From assembly GCA_036279355.1 (NCBI GenBank), contig DASUJH010000060.1, positions 62,001-126,000 on the forward strand: 64,000 nucleotides of DNA, given 5' to 3'. Shown here piece after piece: positions 18,088-25,559 of the stretch (its first letter is position 1; each line of letters opens with the position of its first letter). The notes beneath the pieces were generated by a model. The model was not told the origin of the DNA. It did no database searches and was given only the letters and a program-made list of their open reading frames with translations. Both the position numbers and the translations under genes were made by a program. This DNA comes from Gemmatimonadales bacterium (GTDB lineage: Bacteria > Gemmatimonadota > Gemmatimonadetes > Gemmatimonadales > GWC2-71-9).

Positions 18088-18300
18088 GTGAAGGCCGATC
18101 TCCATCCCAACTATCGGAAGGTCACCGCCGTCTGCGCGTGCGGAAACTCCTTCGAGACCCGCTCCACCGCGGCGTCGATTCACGTCGAGGTCTGCGCGCA
18201 ATGCCATCCGTACTTCACGGGCAAGCAGCGCCTGGTCGACACGGCGGGCCGGGTGGACCGCTTCCGCCGCAGGTACCAGGGCGAGGCGGCCAAGGCGTAA
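18088..18300 (+). CDS. rpmE: 50S ribosomal protein L31 (zinc-binding type)
   Basis: 70 residues, GTG start with AAGGAG seven bases upstream. [22 protein letters not shown] opens the protein and the cysteines (CAC, then [14 protein letters not shown]) form the zinc site of the C+ form of L31. C+ L31 serves as a zinc store and is normally replaced by a C- paralogue under zinc starvation. Only four bases separate it from prfA, as in many bacteria. Confidence 0.97.
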   Translation: MKADLHPNYRKVTAVCACGNSFETRSTAASIHVEVCAQCHPYFTGKQRLVDTAGRVDRFRRRYQGEAAKA

Positions 18301-18303
18301 GCC

Positions 18304-19362
18304 ATGGAGGCCCGACTCCGCCAGGCGCTCGCCCGCGCGGAGGAGGTGTCCCGGGCGCTGGCCGAGCCCGACGTGGCGCGCGATCCGGCCCGGCTCAAGG
18401 CGCTTGGCCGCGAGCACACGCGGCTCGCTCCCGTCGTCAGGGCCGCCGAGCGGCTGACCCGGCTTGAAGACGAGTTGGCGCAGGCGCGGGAGCTGGGCCA
18501 GGACGGTGATCCCGAGCTCGCCGCGCTCGTCCGCGCGGACCTCGTCCGCCTCACTCCCGAAATCGATGCGCTCCGCCGCGAGCTGCACGAGCTGCTCATC
18601 CCCCGCGATCCCCACGACGACCGCGATGCCATCGTCGAGATCCGCGCCGGCACCGGCGGCGACGAGGCCGGCCTCTTCGCCGGCGAGCTGGTGCGCATGT
18701 ACACCCGCTACGCCGAGCGCCACGGCCTCGCCGTCGAGCCGATCGCGCTGAGCGAGGGAAACCTGGGCGGCGTGAAGGAAGCGATCTTTGCCGTCCGCGG
18801 CGACGATGCGTACGGTCTGCTGCGCTGGGAGAGCGGCGTGCACCGGGTGCAGCGTGTGCCGGCCACCGAGACCCAGGGCCGCATTCACACCTCCGCCGCG
18901 ACCGTGGCCGTGCTGCCCGAGGCGGAGGAGGTGGACGTCCGCATCGAGCCCAACGATCTCAAGATCGACGTGTTCCGCTCGAGCGGTCCCGGCGGCCAGA
19001 GCGTCAACACCACCGATAGTGCGGTCCGGATCACCCATCTCCCCACCGGGCTCGTGGTGCAGCAGCAGGATCAGAAGTCGCAATTGCAGAACAAGCTCAA
19101 GGCGCTCGAGGTGCTGCGCGCCCGGCTGCTCGACCGGATGATCGCCGAGCAGGAGTCGCGGCGCGCCCGCGAGCGTCGCGCCATGGTGGGCACCGGCGAC
19201 CGCTCGGCCAAGGTGCGGACCTACAATTTTCCCCAGAGCCGCGTCACCGAGCACCGGCTCAACCTGTCGATCCACAACCTGGCCGAAGTGCTCGACGGGC
19301 GGTTGGAGCCGCTGGTCGACGCGCTGCGCATGAAGAGCCGGGAGGAGCAGGCCGGTGACTGA
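18304..19362 (+). CDS. prfA: Peptide chain release factor 1
   Basis: 352 residues. The tripeptide anticodon PAT (186-188, in RVPATETQGRIHTS) identifies RF1 rather than RF2, so UAA/UAG recognition is expected. The catalytic GGQ is at 230-232 in SSGPGGQSVNTTDSAVR, with Ser in place of the usual His after GGQ. The preceding gene is rpmE and the following one is prmC, the methyltransferase that modifies this Gln; prmC starts eight bases before the prfA stop. Confidence 0.97.
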   Translation: MEARLRQALARAEEVSRALAEPDVARDPARLKALGREHTRLAPVVRAAERLTRLEDELAQARELGQDGDPELAALVRADLVRLTPEIDALRRELHELLIPRDPHDDRDAIVEIRAGTGGDEAGLFAGELVRMYTRYAERHGLAVEPIALSEGNLGGVKEAIFAVRGDDAYGLLRWESGVHRVQRVPATETQGRIHTSAATVAVLPEAEEVDVRIEPNDLKIDVFRSSGPGGQSVNTTDSAVRITHLPTGLVVQQQDQKSQLQNKLKALEVLRARLLDRMIAEQESRRARERRAMVGTGDRSAKVRTYNFPQSRVTEHRLNLSIHNLAEVLDGRLEPLVDALRMKSREEQAGD

Positions 19363-20239
19363 GCTCGTCGCGACGCTGGCCCCGCTGCTCGCCGACGCTG
19401 CGGGCCGCCTCGCCGCTGCCGGTGTCCCGGCGCCCCGGCGCAATGCGCTCCGCCTCTGGGCGGATCTCAATGCAACGGAGCCAGCGCGCGCGTGGCTCGT
19501 GCGCGAGCACGAGGTCGCGCCGAGCGATGCGGCGCGCTTCCTCGATGCCGTCGCGCGGCGCGCGGCCGGCGAGCCCCTCGCCTATGTTTCGGGCGTCGTG
19601 GGCTTTCGCCGGCTCACGCTCGAGATTGACCGGCGCGCGCTCATTCCGCGGCCGGAAACCGAGGGTTTGGTGGGCCTCGTTCTCACGCGCGTTCCCGGCG
19701 GCTCCGTGGCCGACGTGGGCACCGGCTCGGGTTGCATCGCATTGAGCCTCGCGGTCGAGGGCAGCTACGAGCGGATCGTGGCCGTCGATCGGTCCGGCGG
19801 GGCGCTGTCACTCGCCGCTCACAACGCGCGCCGGGCCGGCATTCGTCGCATGGCGCGGCCCGGCGGACCGTCGCCGGTCTCCTTCGTCCGCGGCGATCTA
19901 ACCGGCGCTTTGGTGACGAGCGGCCTCGACGCCGTGGTCTCCAACCCGCCATACCTCACGACGGCGGAATATGCCGCCGTCGACGACGCGGTGAGGGCTT
20001 GGGAGCCGCGCGACGCGCTGGTGGGCGGCGCGGACGGACTCGACGCGGTGCGCGGGCTCGCGCACGATGCGCACCGGGTGGTGCGCGCGGGCGGGTGGCT
20101 CGCGCTCGAGGTGGACAGCACCCGCGCCGCGGCGGCGGCGAGCCTCGTGGTCCGGGCCGGGTGGACCGATGTGACGGTGGGCATGGACCTTTTCGGGCGC
20201 GAGCGCTACCTCCTCGCGCGAAGGAGCGACGGACCGTGA
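19355..20239 (+). CDS. prmC: Release factor glutamine N5-methyltransferase
   Basis: 294 residues, GTG start within the prfA 3' end. SAM motif I is DVGTGSGCIALSL (120-132) and the substrate-gripping NPPY is at 197-200. The N-terminal five-helix domain (1-80) recognises release factors; LIPRPETEGLV precedes the catalytic domain. Methylates the Gln of the GGQ motif in RF1 and RF2. The order rpmE-prfA-prmC is a common bacterial arrangement. Confidence 0.95.
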   Translation: MTELVATLAPLLADAAGRLAAAGVPAPRRNALRLWADLNATEPARAWLVREHEVAPSDAARFLDAVARRAAGEPLAYVSGVVGFRRLTLEIDRRALIPRPETEGLVGLVLTRVPGGSVADVGTGSGCIALSLAVEGSYERIVAVDRSGGALSLAAHNARRAGIRRMARPGGPSPVSFVRGDLTGALVTSGLDAVVSNPPYLTTAEYAAVDDAVRAWEPRDALVGGADGLDAVRGLAHDAHRVVRAGGWLALEVDSTRAAAAASLVVRAGWTDVTVGMDLFGRERYLLARRSDGP

Positions 20240-20589
20240 TCTGGGACAAGGCACAGGACCTGGGCCGCAGCATCGGGCAGACGCCAGAGTATCAGGCGCT
20301 CAGGCGCGCCGAGACGAGCTTGCGGGAAGACAAGGACACGGTCGCCAAGCTGGACGAGATCCAGCGTCTCGCCCGGCAGGTCGATCAGCTTGTGGCCCAG
20401 GGCCAGATGCCCGACCAGCCGACCGCGGAAGCGTACGAGAACGCCGTGCGCGACCTGGAGACGAGCTCCGTGGGCCAGGCGTACGTGGTGGCCCGCGCCA
20501 ACTTCGAGAAGTTGATGGGCCGGGTGAATCAGCAGATCAGCGAGGGCATGGAAAAGGGCGCGACGAGCAGCATCATCACGCTCTCGTGA
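20236..20589 (+). CDS. YlbF-family protein
   Basis: 117 residues from GTG overlapping the prmC stop (GTGA). All-helical, with SIGQTPEYQALRRAETSLREDKD and a later NFEKLMGRVNQQI, the Com_YlbF pattern. In Bacillus, YlbF, YmcA and YaaT form a complex controlling RNase Y; no partner is visible here and an equivalent role is not established in diderms. Likely co-translated with prmC and followed by tmk. Confidence 0.82.
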   Translation: MIWDKAQDLGRSIGQTPEYQALRRAETSLREDKDTVAKLDEIQRLARQVDQLVAQGQMPDQPTAEAYENAVRDLETSSVGQAYVVARANFEKLMGRVNQQISEGMEKGATSSIITLS

Positions 20590-20599
20590 TCGCGCCGCC

Positions 20600-21235
20600 G
20601 TGAGCGGGTTCTTCCTCGTCGTGGAGGGTCCCGAGGGCGCCGGCAAGTCGACGCTTGTCGCCGGGCTCGAGCGCACGATGCGGGAACGGGGTCTCGACCC
20701 CGTGGTGGTCCGCGAGCCCGGCGGGACGCCTGCGGCCGAGCGGATCCGCTCCGCCTTTCTCGATCCGGCCAGCCGGTTCGCGCCGGCCACCGAGCTGCTG
20801 TTCCTCGCGGCGGCCCGGGCCCATTTGGTGCAGGAGGTGATCCGGCCGGCACTCGGCGCGGGGCGAATCGTGCTCGGAGATCGCTACCAGCTGTCGACCG
20901 AGGCATATCAGGGGGCGGGACGGGGCCTGGACGCGGCCACCATCAGCCTCGTGGGCATTGTCGCCACTGGCGGGCTCCGGCCACAATTGACGCTGGTACT
21001 CGACATCCCTCCGGCGCTCGGGCGGCAGCGCCAGCGAAACGCCGGCAAGTCGCGCGACCGGCTCGAGCGGGAAGACCCCGGCTTTCACGACCGCGTGGCC
21101 CGCGCCTATCTGGCGGCAAGCGGCGAGGGGGTGCGACATTTGGACGGAACACTGGCGCCGGCGGCGCTCCTCGAGGCCGCGTGGGCCGAGGTGCTCGCAG
21201 CGGCACCGGAAACCTTTCGGGGGACGCGCGGGTAG
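20600..21235 (+). CDS. tmk: Thymidylate kinase
   Basis: 211 residues, GTG start. P-loop EGPEGAGKST (9-18), VREPGGTPAAERIR (the DR[YH]/TREPGG region that contacts dTMP), LGDRYQLSTEAYQGAGRG, and the lid region with DRLERED. Phosphorylates dTMP to dTDP for DNA synthesis. It is the fifth gene of the rpmE-prfA-prmC-ylbF-tmk run and 25 bases ahead of the C-terminal processing protease. Confidence 0.95.
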   Translation: MSGFFLVVEGPEGAGKSTLVAGLERTMRERGLDPVVVREPGGTPAAERIRSAFLDPASRFAPATELLFLAAARAHLVQEVIRPALGAGRIVLGDRYQLSTEAYQGAGRGLDAATISLVGIVATGGLRPQLTLVLDIPPALGRQRQRNAGKSRDRLEREDPGFHDRVARAYLAASGEGVRHLDGTLAPAALLEAAWAEVLAAAPETFRGTRG

Positions 21236-21260
21236 CGGTCCCGGTCTGTCTGGAGGCAGT

Positions 21261-22904
21261 ATGAAGCAACGCTGGGGTGTGATCGGCCTGGTGGCGATGC
21301 TGTCGTTCTTCAGCGGCGGCTGGCTCTTGCAGCGCGGCGTCGCGGCGAACGGCAACGTTTATCAGCAGGCGCGCCTCTTCGACGACGTGCTCGCTCACGT
21401 CCACAATTACTACGTGGACTCGATCGGCGAGTCCGACCTGTACGACAAAGCCACCAACGGGATGCTCGAGGAGCTGAAGGACCCGTATTCGGTCCTTCTC
21501 ACCGGCGACGACTACAAGGCGCTCACCGAGCAGACGTCGGGCAACTATGCGGGGCTCGGTATCCAGATCGACGTGCGCGACGGGTGGATCACCGTGGTGG
21601 CGCCGCTCCCCGATACGCCCGCCGAACGCGCCGGCATCGAAACCGGCGACCAGATCATTCAAGTTGAAGGCAAGTCCACCGAGGGCTGGAAGACGGAGCA
21701 GGCGGTGAAGGCCCTGCGCGGCGATCCGGGCAGCCACATCGCGCTCCAGGTGCGCCGTGCGGGCATCATGGACCCGCTCAAGTTCGATCTCACCCGCGCT
21801 GCCATCCATGTCCGCTCGGTGCCGCCGGGGACACTCTTCGACAGCGGCGTGGGCTACATCTCCCTCAATCCGGTGGCCGAGACCTCGGCGAGCGAGCTGC
21901 GCGACGAGGTCACGTCGATGAAGGCCAAGGGAATGAAGGCGATGGTGCTCGACTTGAGGCTCAACCCCGGCGGCCTGCTCGACCAGGGCGTCAAGGTCTC
22001 CGACCTCTTCCTCGACAAGGGCCAGGAGGTCGTCTCCACCCGCGGCCGCGCGCGCGGCTCGAGCAAAGAGTTCTACGACGACGTCCGGCAGCCGTGGCCC
22101 GATCTGCCGGTGGTAGTGCTGGTGAATGAAGGCACGGCGAGCGCCGCCGAGATCATCGCCGGCGCCTTGCAGGACCACGACCGTGCCGTCGTCGTGGGCA
22201 CGCCGACCTTCGGCAAGGGCCTGGTCCAGACCCTCTTCCCTCTTGGCGATGGCGTGGCGCTCAAGCTCACCACCGCGCGGTGGTACACACCAAGCGGACG
22301 CACCATTCAGCGCACGGCCAAGAACGAGGAAGACCAGTTCGCGCAGGCGCAGGCCGCGGCGCTCGACAGCACCGGCGCGGCCTCGAGCGACGCCACCTCC
22401 GACTCGGCGCTCAAGCAGCGGCCCGCCTACCATACCGATGGCGGCCGCACCGTGCGCGGCGGCGGCGGGATCGTGCCCGACATCGTGGTGCGGCCCGACA
22501 CGCTCACCACGAGCGAGCGTGAGTTCGCCCGCGCACTCGGCGGCAAGACGCCGGTGTACCGCGACGTGCTCACCGATCTGGCGCTCGACCTCAAGCGCAC
22601 CAAGGCCGTCACCGCCGAGAACTTCAAGGTGACGCCGGAGATGCGGCAGCAGGTCTATCAGCGGCTCAAGGCCAAGGGCGTGGACATGACGCCGCAGGTG
22701 TTTGCCGGGGCGGGCTCGCTCATCGATTCGCAGTTGGGCTACGAGATCGCGCGCTACATCTTCGGGCGGCCGGCCGAGTTCAAGCGCCGCTCGCTCGACG
22801 ACGAGCAACTGCAGACGGCGCTCGGTCTGCTTCGCAAGGCGCAGACACCGAAGGAGCTGCTCGGGCTCGCGATGTCGAGCGCGACGGCACAGAGGACGAA
22901 CTGA
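21261..22904 (+). CDS. S41-family C-terminal processing peptidase (CtpA type)
   Basis: 547 residues. N-terminal membrane anchor (8-28), a CTP N-terminal helix region, a PDZ domain (about 92-175, GLGIQIDVRDGWITVVAPLPDTPAERAG) and the S41 protease domain. Catalytic Ser294 in NEGTASAAEI and Lys319 in PTFGKG have the expected 25-residue spacing. The C-terminal ~150 residues are helical. Such periplasmic proteases trim or degrade envelope proteins. It precedes a DUF2520 gene that seems to start on its stop codon. Confidence 0.95.
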   Translation: MKQRWGVIGLVAMLSFFSGGWLLQRGVAANGNVYQQARLFDDVLAHVHNYYVDSIGESDLYDKATNGMLEELKDPYSVLLTGDDYKALTEQTSGNYAGLGIQIDVRDGWITVVAPLPDTPAERAGIETGDQIIQVEGKSTEGWKTEQAVKALRGDPGSHIALQVRRAGIMDPLKFDLTRAAIHVRSVPPGTLFDSGVGYISLNPVAETSASELRDEVTSMKAKGMKAMVLDLRLNPGGLLDQGVKVSDLFLDKGQEVVSTRGRARGSSKEFYDDVRQPWPDLPVVVLVNEGTASAAEIIAGALQDHDRAVVVGTPTFGKGLVQTLFPLGDGVALKLTTARWYTPSGRTIQRTAKNEEDQFAQAQAAALDSTGAASSDATSDSALKQRPAYHTDGGRTVRGGGGIVPDIVVRPDTLTTSEREFARALGGKTPVYRDVLTDLALDLKRTKAVTAENFKVTPEMRQQVYQRLKAKGVDMTPQVFAGAGSLIDSQLGYEIARYIFGRPAEFKRRSLDDEQLQTALGLLRKAQTPKELLGLAMSSATAQRTN

Positions 22905-23749
22905 CCGGCCCGCTCCGGACGGCCCTGGTCGGGCCGGGCCGGATGGGGCAGGGCATCGCGCTCGCGCTCGTTGCGGGCGGATGGGAGGTGACGCTGCTGG
23001 CGCGCTCGGCGCGGCCGGTGGCGTCACCTCTCGCGTTGCGGACGGGAGACTGGGGGCCCGCGGTCGGCGCGGCGGAACTCGTGCTCGTGGCGACGCCCGA
23101 CGACGCGATCCCCGATGCGGCGGCCGCGCTCGTGGCGTGTGGCGCCGTCGGGCCGGCGCACGTGGTGCTCCATCTGGCGGGTCCACTCGATCGGAGCGCG
23201 CTATCCGCACTCGCGCCGACCGGCGCGGCGCTCGGCTCCTTTCACCCATTGCAGACCGTGGCCGACTCCGCCCGCGCGCCGGCGCGTCTCCGCGGCGCCT
23301 TTGCCGGCATCGAGGGCGACGCGCGCGCGCTCGCCGCGGCAGAACGGCTCGCCGAGGCGCTCGGCATGACGCCCGTGCGGCTCAGGGCCGAAGCGAAGCC
23401 GCTCTACCACGCGGCCGCGGTGATCACGGCGAATTACACGGTGGCATTGGCGGCCATGGCGGAGCGGATCGCGCAGTCGGCGGGGGTGCCCGAAGAAGTC
23501 GTGGGGCGGATGTATCAGCCGCTACTGGCCGGCGCCGTCGGCAACGTGGCGGCCCTCGGCGCCCGACGCGCGCTCACCGGCCCCATCCGTCGCGGCGACG
23601 TGGCAACGGTGCGGGCGCACCTCACGGCGCTCGCGCCCGGAGACGCGGCCATCTACCGGGCGGTGGGGCGCGCAGCACTCGCGCTCGCGCGCGAGGCGGG
23701 GCTCGGTGAGCAAGCCGCGGCCGAGCTGGCGCGCCTGCTCGCCGACTAA
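22901..23749 (+). CDS. Rossmann-like/DUF2520 dehydrogenase-family protein, CTG start
   Basis: 282 residues if started at CTG 22901. The Rossmann strand and GxGxxG loop (TALVGPGRMGQGIALAL) are complete only with this start; the first ATG (22943) lies inside the loop and would delete the first strand. GAGG precedes the CTG by five bases and the CTGA overlaps the protease stop like the ATGA/GTGA junctions elsewhere. The C-terminal all-helical DUF2520 (YHAAAVITANYTVAL) resembles the ketopantoate reductase/6PGDH C-terminal domain. Possible oxidoreductase; substrate unknown. Its stop interlocks with the lolA stop on the other strand. Confidence 0.82.
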   Translation: MTGPLRTALVGPGRMGQGIALALVAGGWEVTLLARSARPVASPLALRTGDWGPAVGAAELVLVATPDDAIPDAAAALVACGAVGPAHVVLHLAGPLDRSALSALAPTGAALGSFHPLQTVADSARAPARLRGAFAGIEGDARALAAAERLAEALGMTPVRLRAEAKPLYHAAAVITANYTVALAAMAERIAQSAGVPEEVVGRMYQPLLAGAVGNVAALGARRALTGPIRRGDVATVRAHLTALAPGDAAIYRAVGRAALALAREAGLGEQAAAELARLLAD

Positions 23750-24486
23750 CCCTGCTCGATCACCCTGACGCCGTCCGGCACGTCGAAGGTGAACGTCTTG
23801 TCGCTCACGGGGACGTTGATACGGAGGTGGTGCAGCGTGAGTGTGCGGTGCTGGCCCGAGATCTCCTCGATCTCGATCCGTCTCGGCAGCGCGTCGGCCT
23901 TGTCGAGCCACACGGTGGCCTTGGTGAACGGCATGTCGGGCACGGTGGGTAGCATCTCGATCACGTCGACCGCGCGCCCGTCGATCCGATCCGCGCGGAC
24001 GTACGTGGAGGCGTACCGCTCAGCGGGCCGGTCGAGCAGCCACGCGATGAGATTGTAGCCGTACACCGGCCCGCCGCTCGGCACCGGCAACTTGAGCACC
24101 TGGCCGGGCGTGGTGCTTGGCGTGTACACCCAGACATGCTCGCCGTCGATCACGATCGCTTCGCCCGGCGGATCGGTGAAGCGCATCGAAAGTTTGGCGT
24201 GGCCCGACTGGGTGAGCACGCCCTTGCTTTCCTGGTCACCGATCATCGGGTTCTCGATCGTCTGATCGAAGTCGGCCCGGAGCGAAATGAGCGAACGGTA
24301 GGCGTCCGCCGCGCGGTCGACGATGGCGGGGGCCTCTTGGGCGGACAGATGGACAGACGGACAGACGGACAGCGCGGCGCCCGGGATGATCGCGCCGGCC
24401 AGGCGAACTACGGCCGCCCAACCCGCGGCGCGGCGCCCGGCCCTGCATCTGCCTGTCCGACTGTCCGCCCGTCCGCCCACCCTCAC
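23746..24486 (-). CDS. lolA: Outer-membrane lipoprotein carrier protein LolA
   Basis: 246 residues from GTG 24486, overlapping the aroF stop (GTGA). The N-region ([12 protein letters not shown]) and the segment after the hydrophobic core ([11 protein letters not shown]) are encoded by octamer repeats; mature protein probably begins near [17 protein letters not shown]. The LolA half-barrel follows: [48 protein letters not shown]. Shuttles lipoproteins through the periplasm from LolCDE to the outer membrane. No LolB is visible. It is the last gene of the long minus-strand run. Confidence 0.9.
   Translation of the reverse strand: MRVGGRADSRTGRCRAGRRAAGWAAVVRLAGAIIPGAALSVCPSVHLSAQEAPAIVDRAADAYRSLISLRADFDQTIENPMIGDQESKGVLTQSGHAKLSMRFTDPPGEAIVIDGEHVWVYTPSTTPGQVLKLPVPSGGPVYGYNLIAWLLDRPAERYASTYVRADRIDGRAVDVIEMLPTVPDMPFTKATVWLDKADALPRRIEIEEISGQHRTLTLHHLRINVPVSDKTFTFDVPDGVRVIEQG
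24341..24480. repeat. Second inverted pair of octamer GGAC-repeat arrays, in lolA
   Basis: On the plus strand 24341-24372 holds GGACAGAT, GGACAGAC, GGACAGAC, GGACAG; 24450-24478 holds the reverse orientation (CTGTCCGA, CTGTCCGC, CCGTCCGC). About 75 bases encoding the signal-peptide core separate them. Same octamer frame, orientation and position relative to a GTGA start as the copy at 14811. Confidence 0.85.
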
Positions 24487-25523
24487 GCCCGCTCCCCCGC
24501 CGGCTCCGTCACCCGCCGTCCGATGGCCTCGGCGATGAGCCGCACCTCGCGCATCATCTGGCTGAACTGCGTCGGAAAGAGGCTCTGCGCGCCGTCGGAG
24601 AGCGCGCGGTCCGGATCGGGATGGACCTCGATGAGAAGTCCGTCGGCGCCAGCCGCAACCGCGGCGCGCGCCATCGGCGTCACCATGTCGCGATGCCCGG
24701 TGGCGTGGCTCGGGTCGGCCACGATGGGCAGATGTGACGCGCCGTGCACGACCGGAATGGCCGCGAGGTCGAACAGGTTGCGCGTTGCCGGGTCGAAGGT
24801 GCGGACACCGCGCTCGCACAGGATCACGTTCGCGTTGCCCTCGGCCAGGATGTACTCGGCCGAGAGGAGCAGCTCCTGGATGGTGGCGGCGAGGCCGCGC
24901 TTGAGCAACACCGGGCGGCCGCAGTGGCCCGCGCGCTTGAGCAGCGAGTAGTTCTGCATGTTGCGCGCGCCGATCTGCACCACATCGGCGACGGCTGCCA
25001 CCGCGTCGAGACCCTCGGGATCCATCGCCTCGGTCACGATGAGCAGGCCGGTCTCCTCGCGCGCCCGGGCGAGAAGTGCCAGGCCCCGGGCGCCAAGCCC
25101 CTGAAAGGCGTACGGCGAGCTGCGCGGCTTGAACGCGCCACCCCGGAGCACGGTGGCGCCGGCATCCCGCACCGCGCGCGCGGCGTCAATGATCTGGCGC
25201 TCGCTCTCGACGGAGCAGGGACCCGCCATCACCACGATCTCCTCGCCGCCCACGGCGACCCCGCCGCCGAGCTGTACCACCGTGGACTGCGGGCGCCATT
25301 CGCGCGATACCTGCTTGTACGGTTTGGTGACCGGAATGCATTCCTGCACCCCGGCCAGTCCCGCAAGGCGCGAGGGATCGACGCGGCCGTCGTTGCCGAC
25401 CAGGCCCACCGTGGTGCGTTGGCGGCCCGGCATGACCCGCGCCTCGTAACCCATCTCCTCGATGACGGTGGCCACCTGACGAATCTCCTCGTCGGTAGCG
25501 CCGTGGCGCATCACGATCAGCAT
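24483..25523 (-). CDS. aroF: 3-deoxy-7-phosphoheptulonate synthase, type I-beta
   Basis: 346 residues. The N-terminal ~75 residues form the ferredoxin-like regulatory domain of Thermotoga-type DAHP synthases ([33 protein letters not shown]). The KDPG/DAHP barrel follows: [15 protein letters not shown] (metal Cys), [16 protein letters not shown] (phosphoenolpyruvate binding), LLKRGLAAT, and [10 protein letters not shown]. Catalyses the first shikimate-pathway step; the N-domain probably mediates Tyr/Phe feedback. Located between smc and lolA on the same strand. Confidence 0.95.
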   Translation of the reverse strand: MLIVMRHGATDEEIRQVATVIEEMGYEARVMPGRQRTTVGLVGNDGRVDPSRLAGLAGVQECIPVTKPYKQVSREWRPQSTVVQLGGGVAVGGEEIVVMAGPCSVESERQIIDAARAVRDAGATVLRGGAFKPRSSPYAFQGLGARGLALLARAREETGLLIVTEAMDPEGLDAVAAVADVVQIGARNMQNYSLLKRAGHCGRPVLLKRGLAATIQELLLSAEYILAEGNANVILCERGVRTFDPATRNLFDLAAIPVVHGASHLPIVADPSHATGHRDMVTPMARAAVAAGADGLLIEVHPDPDRALSDGAQSLFPTQFSQMMREVRLIAEAIGRRVTEPAGERA

Positions 25524-25559
25524 GGGAGCTCCGCGGCGGGGCGCGCGAGCGGTCGGGGA

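Noticed and set aside
20943-23249. Minus-strand open frame of 768 codons
   Set aside because: Antisense of tmk, the S41 protease and DUF2520, all well supported; Arg/Pro-rich shadow.
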